64,000 bases of DNA. It comes from Lacihabitans sp. CS3-21. Its GTDB lineage: Bacteria > Bacteroidota > Bacteroidia > Cytophagales > Spirosomataceae. Below, piece after piece: positions 8,340 through 18,022 of this stretch. Positions within the stretch are counted from its first letter, which is position 1. Each line of letters starts with the position of its first letter. The notes beneath the pieces are model-generated. The model did no database searches. It had not been told where the DNA came from and was given only the letters and a program-made list of their open reading frames with translations. The stretch is taken from positions 1-64,000 of the forward strand of contig NZ_RJUD01000116.1 of NCBI RefSeq assembly GCF_024343675.1. The letters run 5' to 3'. The position numbers were made by a program, and so were the translations under genes.

Positions 8340-9554
8340 ATGCAAAAAATTCAATACAAATATAGAAGGGAAAACCTTACTGAGTCTGAACCGACAAAAT
8401 TTAATTATGAAAATCTTTCGTCGGAAGAAATGCTCATTAATCTTGGTCCACAACACCCTTCTACGCATGGTGTACTTAGAATTGAAGTAGTTACGGATGG
8501 TGAACTTATCAAAGAGGTGGTTCCGCACTTGGGCTATTTGCACCGCTGTTTTGAAAAACACGCCGAGTCCTTGCCTTTTAACCAAATCATCCCTTTTGTT
8601 GACAGACTCGATTATGTAGCTGCCATGAACTCTGAGCATGCTTATGTGATGGGCGTGGAAAAAATGCTGGGCATAGAAAATACTCTTCCGAAAAGAATAG
8701 AATACATCAGAGTTTTAGTGGCAGAACTCAACAGGATTGCTTCGCATTTTATAGCCATAGGAACTTATGCATTAGATATTGGTGCTCAAACGCCCTTTTT
8801 ATGGCTGATACGCGACAGAGAATCTATCCAAAGGTTATTGGAATGGGTTTCTGGTGCAAGAATGCTTTATAATTATATTTGGGTAGGCGGTTTGTTCTAT
8901 GATTTACCGCTTGGTTTTGAGGAAAAATGCCTTGAATTTGTGAATTACCTAAAACCCAAATTAGAAGAACTCAAGCAGATTATTATCGATAACCATATAT
9001 TTATCAATCGTACAGCTGGTGTTGGCGTTTTACCGATGGATTTGGCCATTAATTATGGCTGCACTGGACCTGTTCTGAGAGGTTCGGGTTTAAAATATGA
9101 CCTTCGAAGGGTAGATGCCTATTCTGTATATCCTGAGTTAGAATTTGATATTCCAATAGGTGAAGGTAAAATGGGAAAAACGGGTGATTGTTGGGATAGA
9201 AACTATGTACGATTAATGGAGTGTTGGGAATCAATTCGAATTATTGAACAATGCCTAGAAAAACTCACCAAAGAACACAAACGTACCAGAGACTTTGATC
9301 CTCAAGCTTTTGTACCGAAAAAAATAAGACCCGTGGAAATGGATTTTTATGCTAGGGCCGAAAATCCAAAAGGGGAATTGGGCTTTTTCTTCAGAACGAA
9401 CGGTAAAAGTGATGTACCCACAAGGGTAAAATGTAGGGCGTGTTCGTTCAATAACCTTTCGGTTTTACCTGAAATTTCGAAAGGTTGGATGATAGCTGAC
9501 CTGGTGGCGATTATTGGTTCTTTGGATTTTGTGATGGGCGAAGTAGACCGTTAA
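8340..9554 (+). CDS. nuoD: NADH-quinone oxidoreductase subunit D
   Basis: The 49-kDa subunit of complex I, in the peripheral arm next to the quinone site. The 404-residue protein has GPQHPSTHG (36-44), the beta-hairpin lining the quinone pocket, and ends with the conserved LDFVMGEVDR. The start at 8340 is preferred because a promoter box sits just upstream; a second Met is at codon 31. No other nuo gene flanks it: downstream is a convergent PspC-like gene and upstream an unrelated hypothetical. In most bacteria nuoD is embedded in a nuo operon, so the rest must be elsewhere in this genome. Confidence 0.95.
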   Translation: MQKIQYKYRRENLTESEPTKFNYENLSSEEMLINLGPQHPSTHGVLRIEVVTDGELIKEVVPHLGYLHRCFEKHAESLPFNQIIPFVDRLDYVAAMNSEHAYVMGVEKMLGIENTLPKRIEYIRVLVAELNRIASHFIAIGTYALDIGAQTPFLWLIRDRESIQRLLEWVSGARMLYNYIWVGGLFYDLPLGFEEKCLEFVNYLKPKLEELKQIIIDNHIFINRTAGVGVLPMDLAINYGCTGPVLRGSGLKYDLRRVDAYSVYPELEFDIPIGEGKMGKTGDCWDRNYVRLMECWESIRIIEQCLEKLTKEHKRTRDFDPQAFVPKKIRPVEMDFYARAENPKGELGFFFRTNGKSDVPTRVKCRACSFNNLSVLPEISKGWMIADLVAIIGSLDFVMGEVDR

Positions 9555-9772
9555 ATCTCCCAAATGCTAGAGCCGTTGCTGCTTCTAACTTGATTTTTTA
9601 TTTCCATCCAAAAAGCCAACACCAAATAGATGATTACTGGTGAACCAAGGGTAAAAAACGATGCATAAATAAAGTACATTCTTATACTTTTGGCGGAAAA
9701 ATTCAACTTTTCACCAATCTTACTACAGACCCCAAAAAGATTGTTTTCCAGTATATATTTAAACTTATTCAT
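9551..9772 (-). CDS. PspC-domain membrane protein
   Basis: A 73-residue protein with the PspC pattern: a short N-terminal segment ending in FGVCSKIGEKLN, a conserved RMYFIYASF turn, and one membrane helix (about 36-57, ending IIYLVLAFWMEIK). PspC proteins sit in the inner membrane and in Proteobacteria take part in the phage-shock response. In Bacteroidota short stand-alone versions are common and their role is unclear. Its 3' end overlaps the stop of nuoD by four bases, tail to tail. Confidence 0.75.
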   Translation of the reverse strand: MNKFKYILENNLFGVCSKIGEKLNFSAKSIRMYFIYASFFTLGSPVIIYLVLAFWMEIKNQVRSSNGSSIWEI

Positions 9773-9858
9773 TGCGTTTTATTTTATGTTAATGAGGCTA
9801 TTGTGCCAAATTTCAAAAAAAAAATTGAAAACTGCTAATTTTTAGTCCAAAAAAGCAT

Positions 9859-11451
9859 TTAACCCCTTGAAATTACCGTATTCTGAGGTTCTCCACCCAA
9901 GTGATATGGGTAATCGGTGTTGTAGTGAAGCCCTCTAGATTCTTTTCGTTTTTGGGCTGAATGAATCACCATTTGAGCACACAAAATCAAGTTCCGAAGC
10001 TCGCAAAGTTTCACTGAAAGTTTAGTTTTTCTGTAAAACTCCTCGGTTTCTTCTTTGAGCATATTTAAGCGAGTCAGAGCACGTTCCAATCTGAAATCAG
10101 TTCTTACGATACCCACATAATCCGACATCATTCTTTGTAGCTCTCTGGTATTGTGTGTCACCAAAATTTCTTCATTAGACTGAACTGTTCCAAACTCATT
10201 CCAATCAGGGACTTTTTCATTGAAGCTCACATTATCCAATTCGTTTACTGCCACCAAAGATATTCTATGACCAAAAACCGCCGCTTCAAGCAAGGAATTA
10301 GAAGCCAAACGATTGGCTCCATGCAAACCTGTTGATGAGCACTCCCCACAAGCAAAAAGGTTACTTATACTTGTACGACCGTTTTCATCCACCAGTATTC
10401 CTCCGCACAAATAATGTGCTGCAGGCGTTACAGGTATCATGTTTTTAGAAATATCAATACCCAGACTCAAACATTTCTCATAAATATTGGGAAAATGCTC
10501 CAAAATCAATTCTTTTGGTTTGTGAGTAATGTCCAAATAAACAAACTCCTCCCCTGTTTTTTTCATTTCTGCATCAATAGACCTCGCCACAATGTCTCTA
10601 GGAGCCAACGATCCGCGTTCGTCATATTCATACATAAACTCTTTACCCGATTTGTTTCTTAAAACGCCTCCTTCCCCTCTTACCGCTTCGGTAATCAAGA
10701 AACTGGGAAAAGAACCTGGATTATGCAAAGAAGTTGGGTGAAACTGCATCATTTCCATATCTCTGACTTTTCCGCCAGCACGATAAACCATCGCTATTCC
10801 ATCTCCTGTAGCAATAATAGGATTGGTGGTGGCTGCATAAATATGCCCCGCACCACCAGAAGCCATCAGCGTGTTTTTAGCCAAAATGGTTTCCACTTCC
10901 CCTGAATTCACATTGAGGGCATACACCCCGTAACATTCGATATGCTCATCGGCTGGTTTGCCTAAATGGTGCTGCGTTATAATTTCCACAGCAAAAAAGT
11001 GGGTTAGTATTTCTATATTGGGATTAGCCTTAACTTGTTCCAACAAAGCCCGCTCTATTTCCCAGCCAGTAATATCTTTATAGTGTAAAATTCTTTTTTC
11101 AGAATGTCCACCCTCGCGTGTCAGATTATATTCACCAGAGTCTTCCTTGTCAAAATTTGCACCATATTCTATCAGTTCATTTATTCTATCAGGGCCTTCA
11201 GTGACTACAATTTCCACAATTTTTTTATCACAAAGTCCATCTCCAGCAATGAGTGTATCCGAAATATGCTTTTCAAATGAGTCTGTGTTTGGGTCAAAAA
11301 CAGTAGCTATGCCCCCTTGTGCATATTTTGTATTGGTTTCGTCAGCATTCACTTTGGTAAGTATAAGCACTTTACCTTTTTTGGAGGCTTTAATGGCAAA
11401 ACTCAAACCCGCTATGCCTGACCCAATAACTAAAAAATCAACTTTTCTCAT
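9859..11451 (-). CDS. nadB: L-aspartate oxidase
   Basis: FAD-dependent oxidation of L-aspartate to iminoaspartate, the first step of de novo NAD synthesis. The 530-residue protein has the N-terminal dinucleotide fold VIGSGIAG (8-15), the succinate-dehydrogenase-like flavoprotein core with the HPT segment, and CGECSSTGLHGANRL-type residues near the FAD. The C-terminal helical domain is complete. nadA and nadC are not adjacent. The arabinose-5-phosphate isomerase gene ends 26 bases into the sequence upstream of it on the same strand, so cotranscription is possible. Confidence 0.95.
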   Translation of the reverse strand: MRKVDFLVIGSGIAGLSFAIKASKKGKVLILTKVNADETNTKYAQGGIATVFDPNTDSFEKHISDTLIAGDGLCDKKIVEIVVTEGPDRINELIEYGANFDKEDSGEYNLTREGGHSEKRILHYKDITGWEIERALLEQVKANPNIEILTHFFAVEIITQHHLGKPADEHIECYGVYALNVNSGEVETILAKNTLMASGGAGHIYAATTNPIIATGDGIAMVYRAGGKVRDMEMMQFHPTSLHNPGSFPSFLITEAVRGEGGVLRNKSGKEFMYEYDERGSLAPRDIVARSIDAEMKKTGEEFVYLDITHKPKELILEHFPNIYEKCLSLGIDISKNMIPVTPAAHYLCGGILVDENGRTSISNLFACGECSSTGLHGANRLASNSLLEAAVFGHRISLVAVNELDNVSFNEKVPDWNEFGTVQSNEEILVTHNTRELQRMMSDYVGIVRTDFRLERALTRLNMLKEETEEFYRKTKLSVKLCELRNLILCAQMVIHSAQKRKESRGLHYNTDYPYHLGGEPQNTVISRG

Positions 11452-11476
11452 TCCTAAAATTACTATTTTTTTAACC

Positions 11477-12451
11477 TTAAATAAGGCCTTCTTTTAATAA
11501 ATCGTGTAAATGTACAAAACCCAAAACTTTTTTTTCTTCCGACACCACCAACTGTGTGATATTCATATCTTGCATTTTTACCAATGCGTTTACAGCAAAC
11601 TCGTCAGGATGGATAATCTTAGGGGAAATTCCCATTATATCTTTTGCTCGTAAAGTTGAAAAATCGTTTGTGTTATTCAACATTCTCCTTAAATCCCCGT
11701 CAGTTATAATTCCAACCAAATCATTATTTGGGTTAACAACGGCTGTGGAACCGAGTCTTTTAGTTGTCATTTCGAGTATTACACTTTGTATATCAGCAGA
11801 CTCAAGAACTATAGGCAGAGCGTTGTTGGGATAAATATCCGAAACCCTCAAATATAGCTTTTTACCTAAGCTTCCACCAGGATGGTGTTTGGCAAAATCT
11901 TTTTTGGAAAAATCTCTAGCTTCAAGAAGGCAAATGGCCAAAGCATCACCCAAAGCCAAAGCTACGGTTGTAGAAGTGGTAGGAGCCAAATTGAGCGGAC
12001 AGGCCTCTGAATCAACATGTGCATTTATGATAAAATCTGAGTTTTTGGCCAAATAAGATGCTACATTTGAAACCAAAGCAATGATTTTATTACCTAATCT
12101 TTTTAAAAGGGGCATTAAAACTTTTATCTCAGGTGTGTTACCACTTTTTGACAAAAAGATAATAATATCTTCTTTATCAATAATTCCCAAATCTCCATGC
12201 ATGGCATCTGTAGCATGCATAAACACCGCTTTTTGACCTGTAGAATTAAGTGTAGCAGAAATTTTTTGTGCAATAATGGCACTTTTTCCAATTCCTGTAA
12301 GAACAATTTTACCTTTAGAAGCTAATATGGCATAAATAATTTGTTCAAATTTATCATCTATTGTACTAATCAAAGATTTAATTGCCTCTGATTCATCAGT
12401 TAGTACTTTTTTGGCAATTTCAATTATTTTTTTTTCTATTTTCGTCTCCAC
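11477..12451 (-). CDS. kdsD: Arabinose-5-phosphate isomerase, KpsF/GutQ family
   Basis: Interconverts D-ribulose 5-phosphate and D-arabinose 5-phosphate, supplying Kdo for lipopolysaccharide. The 324-residue protein has an N-terminal SIS domain (about 30-180, with TGIGKSA and HATDAMHGDLG) and a tandem CBS pair (about 205-324) typical of KpsF/GutQ/KdsD. The substrate is assigned by family; close paralogues act in sorbitol metabolism or capsule, but no such genes are near. A TACATTTG box lies upstream at 12477-12484. Confidence 0.9.
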   Translation of the reverse strand: METKIEKKIIEIAKKVLTDESEAIKSLISTIDDKFEQIIYAILASKGKIVLTGIGKSAIIAQKISATLNSTGQKAVFMHATDAMHGDLGIIDKEDIIIFLSKSGNTPEIKVLMPLLKRLGNKIIALVSNVASYLAKNSDFIINAHVDSEACPLNLAPTTSTTVALALGDALAICLLEARDFSKKDFAKHHPGGSLGKKLYLRVSDIYPNNALPIVLESADIQSVILEMTTKRLGSTAVVNPNNDLVGIITDGDLRRMLNNTNDFSTLRAKDIMGISPKIIHPDEFAVNALVKMQDMNITQLVVSEEKKVLGFVHLHDLLKEGLI

Positions 12452-12476
12452 TTTAAAAAAAGCGATATTTCTACTG

Positions 12477-12484
12477 CAAATGTA
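12477..12484 (-). promoter_or_regulatory. Bacteroidota-type -7 box for kdsD
   Basis: TACATTTG on the minus strand, 26 bases before the start at 12451, exactly matches TAnnTTTG. No well-placed -33 box was identified. Confidence 0.4.
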
Positions 12485-12579
12485 AGGCTTGTAATCCGTT
12501 TTTTTTTAGTGAAACAAATATTTGAGTTTAACAAAATCACAAAACATTTTTTGTATATTGGCATTAAGAATTTAATTCA

Positions 12580-12597
12580 CCACGCTCAATAAGCGTG
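12580..12597 (+). other. Hairpin in the recQ leader
   Basis: CACGCT (12581-12586) and AGCGTG (12592-12597) form a six-base stem with a five-base loop, 32 bases before the recQ start. It may shape the leader RNA; nothing shows its role. Confidence 0.35.
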
Positions 12598-12628
12598 CTT
12601 TAGTTTTTAAAGCTTTATAGAACTAGCT

Positions 12629-14947
12629 ATGATTGATGTATCAATTGAAAATGACCTAAAGAAAAATCTCAAAGAAATCTTTGGATTTGATAACTTTAGA
12701 GGAGAGCAAGAAAAAATTATAAAAAGTATTGTCTCTGGCAAAAATACTTTTGTAATAATGCCTACGGGAGCAGGTAAATCACTTTGCTACCAACTTCCAG
12801 CCACAGTACTTCATGGAACTGCTATAGTAATATCGCCATTGATTGCCTTGATGAAAAACCAAGTGGATCAGATGATGGCTTTTGGAATAAATGCCCAGTT
12901 TTTGAACAGCACGCTGAATAAATCAGAAATGAATCGCGTCAAAAACGACGTGGTTAGTGGTGCATGCAAGCTTCTTTATATAGCCCCTGAATCCTTAACT
13001 AAAGTTGACAATCTTGAGTTTTTGAAGAAAGCCAAAATATCATTCGTGGCAGTTGATGAAGCCCACTGTATATCGGAGTGGGGACATGATTTTAGACCTG
13101 AATATAGAAAAATAAAGGAAATTATCGAAAGTATCGACGATAATCTTCCTATTATAGCTTTGACGGCGACTGCAACTCCCAAAGTTCAGTTGGATATTAA
13201 GAAAAGCTTGGACATGGATGATTCTGTTATCTATAAGACCTCCTTCAACAGGGCCAATCTTTATTATGAAGTAAGACCGAAACAAAATGCGAAAAAACAA
13301 CTCATAAACTTTTTAGCCCAATACAAAGGCAAATCAGGAATTGTTTACTGTTTGAGCAGAAAAAAGGTAGAAGAAATCGCTGAACTTTTGGTAGTCAATG
13401 GCTTTAAAGCGTTGCCTTACCACGCTGGCTTGGATTCTGACGTGAGAATGAAAAACCAAGATGCATTCCTAAACGAGAATTGCGACGTGGTGGTGGCCAC
13501 TATTGCATTTGGAATGGGAATAGACAAGCCAGATGTTAGGTTTGTCGTACATTATGATGCTCCAAAATCATTAGAAGGATACTATCAAGAAACTGGTAGA
13601 GGCGGTAGAGATGGCTTGGATGGTTCATGTTTGATGTTCTACGCATTAGATGACATAACTAAACTAGAAAAATTCAATAAAGATAAAAACGTAACAGAGA
13701 GAGACAATGCCAAAGCACTCTTGATGGAAATGGTTGCGTATTCTTCTTTAGGCGTTTGTAGAAGAAGACAACTTTTGAGCTATTTCGGTGAACAAACAGA
13801 AAAAAATTGTGGATTCTGTGACAACTGTAATAAACCAACTAAAACTTTCAAAGGAGAAGAGGAAGTTGAATTGGCACTGAATACGATCCTAAAGACAGAA
13901 CAAAGATTTTCAGCCAATCACATAGCAGATATTCTTACTGCCAACACAAAAGACAATCCTGCCATAGCGAGTTATGAGCATGATAAACTTGAAATGTTTG
14001 GCAAAGGATTAAAATATTTTAATCTTTCAGAAAAATTCGAGGAAGAAGAAGAAGAGGATGAGGACGAAATAGTTGTCAATAAAAAACCAAAGGCGGATAT
14101 CAATGCAGATGGCAAAATATCTGCAGCTGACAAATGGGTGTCCATCATTAGACAACTGATGGTTTTTGGATATCTTGAAAAAGACATAGACAACTACGGA
14201 GTAGTAAAAATATCGGAAAAGGGTCAAAAATACCTCCAAGACCCCTACACCATTACTTTCTCAGAAGACCACGATCTCAACGAAACTGAAGGCAGTGGAG
14301 AAGACGAATTGCAACAAACTGCAGGCCCATCTGGGGGTAGCGGTGCATCTGATCAGGCTTTATTAGAATTGCTAAAAGCACTTCGTAAAAAAATAGCCAA
14401 AGAGAAAAATGTACCACCTTACGTAGTTTTTCAAGATCCATCGTTGGAAGAAATGGCCACCACTTATCCATCCAATATACAAGAATTGGCTCAGGTCAAT
14501 GGAGTAGGAATGGGTAAAGTGCAGAAATTCGGTATGCCGTTTTTAGATTTGATTATCAAATATGTAAAAGATAATGAAATAGAGACTTCGGCAGATTTAA
14601 TGGTAAAAACTACCGTTAATAAGTCTAAAACTAAGATATTTATCATTCAACAAATCGATAGAAAGATTGATCTAGAAGAAATAGCTGAAGCAAAAGAAAT
14701 GAACGGCGAGGAGCTTTTAAATGAAATCGAAAGCATCTGTTTTTCAGGCACTAAGCTTAATCTTGATTATTATATCAACCAAGTTATTGATAAAGATAAG
14801 CAAAAAGATATTTATGAATATTTCATGACCTCTGCCTCTGATGACATCAAATTGGCGATTAAAGAATTCGACGATTATGACGATGAAATAACCGAAGAAG
14901 AGTTGAGATTGATGAGAATAAAATTCTTATCAGAGATGGCAAACTAA
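12629..14947 (+). CDS. recQ: ATP-dependent DNA helicase RecQ
   Basis: A 3'-to-5' DNA helicase for recombination and fork repair. The 772-residue protein has Walker A MPTGAGKS (44-51), DEAH (143-146) followed by the RecQ loop CISEWGHDFRPEY, motif VI QETGRGGRDG, and a zinc site (CRRRQLL...CGFCDNC). A winged-helix domain and an HRDC domain (around residues 570-650) follow. Two features stand out: a Glu/Asp run inside the winged-helix region (around 470-480) and about 120 residues beyond the HRDC domain. The latter is a helix-rich extension seen in Bacteroidota RecQ. Transcription ends at the shared terminator at 14951-14985. Confidence 0.95.
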   Translation: MIDVSIENDLKKNLKEIFGFDNFRGEQEKIIKSIVSGKNTFVIMPTGAGKSLCYQLPATVLHGTAIVISPLIALMKNQVDQMMAFGINAQFLNSTLNKSEMNRVKNDVVSGACKLLYIAPESLTKVDNLEFLKKAKISFVAVDEAHCISEWGHDFRPEYRKIKEIIESIDDNLPIIALTATATPKVQLDIKKSLDMDDSVIYKTSFNRANLYYEVRPKQNAKKQLINFLAQYKGKSGIVYCLSRKKVEEIAELLVVNGFKALPYHAGLDSDVRMKNQDAFLNENCDVVVATIAFGMGIDKPDVRFVVHYDAPKSLEGYYQETGRGGRDGLDGSCLMFYALDDITKLEKFNKDKNVTERDNAKALLMEMVAYSSLGVCRRRQLLSYFGEQTEKNCGFCDNCNKPTKTFKGEEEVELALNTILKTEQRFSANHIADILTANTKDNPAIASYEHDKLEMFGKGLKYFNLSEKFEEEEEEDEDEIVVNKKPKADINADGKISAADKWVSIIRQLMVFGYLEKDIDNYGVVKISEKGQKYLQDPYTITFSEDHDLNETEGSGEDELQQTAGPSGGSGASDQALLELLKALRKKIAKEKNVPPYVVFQDPSLEEMATTYPSNIQELAQVNGVGMGKVQKFGMPFLDLIIKYVKDNEIETSADLMVKTTVNKSKTKIFIIQQIDRKIDLEEIAEAKEMNGEELLNEIESICFSGTKLNLDYYINQVIDKDKQKDIYEYFMTSASDDIKLAIKEFDDYDDEITEEELRLMRIKFLSEMAN

Positions 14948-14950
14948 AAA

Positions 14951-14985
14951 AAAGGCTTTCAAATATTTGAAAGCCTTTTTTTTTT
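14951..14985. terminator. Bidirectional terminator between recQ and the convergent gene
   Basis: AAAGGCTTTCAAA (14951-14963) pairs with TTTGAAAGCCTTT (14966-14978). It is flanked by A-rich sequence on the left and a T run on the right, so it can stop transcription from both sides. Confidence 0.85.
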
Positions 14986-16123
14986 AATTAAATCTTCTTT
15001 TCAAAATATCGAAAAACTCTTCAGCCTCTGGACTGTTCAAATCCCATTTATATTTAGGCAGATATTTCTTAATCATTTGTTCCTTAGCTTCAGAGAAATT
15101 GCTGCAGTTTTCTAATTCTTCAATAGCCCCATTAAAAACATTAGAATCAGACCCAAATAAATTATTGATAAACAAAAACTTCTGGTTCAATGAAATGTTT
15201 CCTTTGATAGAGTCAATCTTTCTTTTTTGGTGAAAATCCGATAGCGAACTGTTGTCAGACGTCATCTGCATGGATTCATGCAAAGTTACGGTAGTCTCTT
15301 TTTCTATGGTTTTCGTAACAGGATCCTTTATCATTACCGTTTCTATTTTTTCCTGTACCTGAGTTAGCCTCATTTCCGTTATAGGTTCATCCTTTTGTTG
15401 GACTACCTCTACCACAGGACGATGAACAACCTCTTCTCTGGATACCAATTGAGGCTTGGAAAGTTTGTATTCTTCAATGCTATCAAAAAATGACTGTAAT
15501 GGATTTCCATTGGTCATTGATTGGTTTACCCCTGCAATTTTCGATATATCAGATAGTTCTGCAGCGTGATCTTCCATTTGATTTCCATCAAAAAATTGAT
15601 TTATGAAATCAATTGCTTCGTTCGAATAAATAAAGTTAACTCCGTTTAATTTACTCAGTAAATCTCTCAAAACCCAGTTGTAATCTTTAAAAAACTTCCC
15701 ATTTTTGGTCAACCAATCCTCTGTGAGTTTAAACTCAGGAAGATTTCTCATCTGCTCTACAAAAAAAGATTTGGGGTCAGAAAATAGAAAAATAGTTCTT
15801 TTTACAGCACTTTCAAGTACACTCCTAAAATGTTCCTTGCCTATTGAAATATGCCTCGAAAGAATATTCATGAAATCATCCAATGCTTTTTGAACCTCTG
15901 GCTCTGAATAATCAAAATATGGACTTTTGAGATTGGTCACCTCTTTCTGCCATTTTTCAAATAGCTCTTTAAGGATAAAAAGATTAAGCTGTTTTACTTC
16001 TGTCAGATTTATGATTTCACTTCCATTAATATTTTCTTTTGACTTAAAGTACTCTTCACAAACTACTTCGGCAAATCCCTGAGAAGTATTTTTTATTTCG
16101 GCCTCATTCCATTTGTTGGTCAT
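14984..16123 (-). CDS. Conserved hypothetical protein, two helical domains with a Thr/Glu-rich linker
   Basis: A 379-residue cytoplasmic protein. Residues 1-210 are helix-rich with many aromatic and charged residues. Residues 225-300 form a polar linker rich in Glu, Val and Thr. The last 70 residues are a second helical unit ending in KYKWDLNSPEAEEFFDILKRRFN-like sequence. I recognise no domain. It has the look of a Bacteroidota core protein of unknown function, next to recQ and tdk. It is divergent from tdk with about 100 bases between. Confidence 0.7.
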   Translation of the reverse strand: MTNKWNEAEIKNTSQGFAEVVCEEYFKSKENINGSEIINLTEVKQLNLFILKELFEKWQKEVTNLKSPYFDYSEPEVQKALDDFMNILSRHISIGKEHFRSVLESAVKRTIFLFSDPKSFFVEQMRNLPEFKLTEDWLTKNGKFFKDYNWVLRDLLSKLNGVNFIYSNEAIDFINQFFDGNQMEDHAAELSDISKIAGVNQSMTNGNPLQSFFDSIEEYKLSKPQLVSREEVVHRPVVEVVQQKDEPITEMRLTQVQEKIETVMIKDPVTKTIEKETTVTLHESMQMTSDNSSLSDFHQKRKIDSIKGNISLNQKFLFINNLFGSDSNVFNGAIEELENCSNFSEAKEQMIKKYLPKYKWDLNSPEAEEFFDILKRRFN

Positions 16124-16221
16124 CGGATAATTCTGTTTTTTTGTAATCTATTTGAAATGGTACACTAGGTCTTATGCAAATGCTTTGCCATTTTAAACAT
16201 AAACGTAAAATTAATCAAAAT

Positions 16222-16797
16222 ATGTTCATTGAACCCAAAAGAGGCATAGCAAAGGATACCAAAAGTGGCTGGATAGAAGTAATTACAGGCTCTATGTTTT
16301 CTGGTAAAACAGAGGAATTGATTAGGAGACTCAAAAGGGCTCAAATAGCTAAACTGAATGTAGAAATATTCAAACCAAAAATCGATATTAGGTATGATGA
16401 AAATGATATTGTTTCTCATAATCAAAATACCATCAGGTCTACTCCTGTTAATACTGCCGAAGAGATATTGCTTTTAAGTGGTACTTGTGACGTAGTGGGT
16501 ATAGATGAGGCTCAGTTTTTGGATCAATCTATAATAGACGTTTGCAACATACTTTCCTTTCAAGGCAAAAGAGTAATATTAGCTGGCTTGGATATGGATT
16601 CTAAAGGCCTACCGTTTGGTCCCATGCCTCAATTGTTGGCGATTGCAGAATATGTAACAAAAGTACACGCAATTTGTGTTAAATGTGGAGATATCGCTCA
16701 TTTCTCGTATCGAAAAACCGATGCAGAAAATTTAATACTCTTGGGCGAGCACGACATCTACGAAGCTAGATGCCGTACTTGTTTCCAAGAAAACTAA
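16222..16797 (+). CDS. tdk: Thymidine kinase
   Basis: Phosphorylates thymidine to dTMP in the salvage pathway. With the start at 16222 the protein has 191 residues: the P-loop GSMFSGKT (23-30), the lasso/substrate region with [11 protein letters not shown], and four zinc cysteines (CVKCGD and CRTC). I chose 16222 (MFIEPKRG) because it gives the usual type II TK length; an in-frame Met at 16174 would add 16 residues. The gene abuts the 3' end of the convergent small secreted-protein gene at 16798. Confidence 0.93.
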   Translation: MFIEPKRGIAKDTKSGWIEVITGSMFSGKTEELIRRLKRAQIAKLNVEIFKPKIDIRYDENDIVSHNQNTIRSTPVNTAEEILLLSGTCDVVGIDEAQFLDQSIIDVCNILSFQGKRVILAGLDMDSKGLPFGPMPQLLAIAEYVTKVHAICVKCGDIAHFSYRKTDAENLILLGEHDIYEARCRTCFQEN

Positions 16798-17079
16798 TTA
16801 TTTATTCTTATAATTTCTATTTCTAAGCGACTGCCGTCCTGGCAGTACCAATGGATAAGCCTCTACGCTATCTAATTTAACGGGCTGTTTGTAATTTTTA
16901 GCAATTCTCATGCTTACTTTCTTAAAAGTCAAATTTGACTTTTTAATTTTCCCACTTTTACCTGTCTTATAATTCCTATCTTCCTCTAAAGGATTAAAAC
17001 TCTGCCCAAAGGCACTTATAGAAATAAAAAGAACGAACAAAAGCTCTATGGCGATTTTGATTAAGAAACCTGAGTTCAT
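16798..17079 (-). CDS. Small secreted basic protein
   Basis: From the Met at 17079 this is a 93-residue protein with a clear signal peptide (hydrophobic core IELLFVLFIS, cleavage after FGQ) and a basic mature part rich in Lys, Asn and Arg. An earlier in-frame Met at 17139 would run through the upstream gene's last codons, so the internal start is preferred. No family is recognised. The start follows the previous gene's stop with no gap, indicating one transcript. Confidence 0.6.
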   Translation of the reverse strand: MNSGFLIKIAIELLFVLFISISAFGQSFNPLEEDRNYKTGKSGKIKKSNLTFKKVSMRIAKNYKQPVKLDSVEAYPLVLPGRQSLRNRNYKNK

Positions 17080-17080
17080 T

Positions 17081-17476
17081 TTAATATTCGTAATTTTTTT
17101 GTTGATACAATTCATTATCCTCGTTATACTTGTAGCCAAAAAGTGCTCTGTAGGTTGGCAACATATACAAGAACTCTTCCAGTTTTTTCTGTGCTGGTGT
17201 ATAAACGTTATAATTCTCTGTGGCTAGGTTCCTAAACATTGAAATCAAATATTTCAAAGCATCAGAATTGGAAGCAAAATCCACAAATTTGTAGTGAAGA
17301 AACTTATTCTCATCCGCATCTGGATTAAACATTACTAAGTCTAAATCCATGCCTTGTTGGTTGATAACTGCAAAAGTTTTTTGAACTGGTTTTGGCAAAA
17401 GATTATTATCTACTAAATAATCGATTATTTCAACGGTGTCGTTGTTTACGTACAAATTAGCTCCTATGTGTCTCAT
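17081..17476 (-). CDS. Conserved hypothetical protein
   Basis: A 131-residue soluble protein starting MRHIGANLYVNND; an upstream Met at 17524 adds 16 unlikely residues. It is mixed alpha/beta with an acidic C-terminus rich in Tyr and Glu. No catalytic motif is visible. It is cotranscribed with the small secreted-protein gene that follows. The function is not known. Confidence 0.65.
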   Translation of the reverse strand: MRHIGANLYVNNDTVEIIDYLVDNNLLPKPVQKTFAVINQQGMDLDLVMFNPDADENKFLHYKFVDFASNSDALKYLISMFRNLATENYNVYTPAQKKLEEFLYMLPTYRALFGYKYNEDNELYQQKNYEY

Positions 17477-18022
17477 TATTTTATCTTTTTTTGTTGTACA
17501 GTCAAAATGACTTGGACAAAACAAGAAAAGATTTTTTATTCTACCAAATATCCAAAATTGACCTAATTGGTGAAAAATTAGATAAAAATCACATTATTTT
17601 TCCCTTTTTCGAGAAAAAGAGATATCATTTTTTGTTCGAATTGAAAGAAAAGTGAATTTATTCCATTTCTTACCCAAAGTCTAAATTGAATTTTCAAAAA
17701 AAAATATTTTCATTATTTTGATAATTTTATGAAATATTAGAAGAATTAACACTTCAGTAACAATTCTTGCCCTAAAAACACATTTTCTTAAAGCAAAACC
17801 TAACTGCAAAAATATTATTTGGGATACTATAGACAAGAAAAATTCAAGAAGTGATAAAAGAGATAAGCTCCATGTATTTATATAATATTATCAGAATAGA
17901 GAAAATAATATCGGGTAAAAAAAAAATACCAATATTTAAAATCAGAACCCCCTTAAACAGAAAAAACCTCCGAAATAACGGAGGCCTTTCTCAACTTTAT
18001 AGCCATGAAAACTAATTCTTTT
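17477..18022. other. AT-rich gene-free stretch downstream of the atp genes
   Basis: About 540 bases, strongly AT-rich, without a supported gene. The only element found is the terminator of the atp operon at 17961-17986. In many bacteria atpA and atpG would lie here, after atpH; neither is present. Confidence 0.6.
17961..17986 (-). terminator. Terminator of the atpBEFH operon
   Basis: CCTCCG (17967-17972) pairs with CGGAGG (17979-17984). The A run at 17961-17966 becomes a U tract on the minus-strand transcript, so the signal serves the leftward atp genes. Confidence 0.8.
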
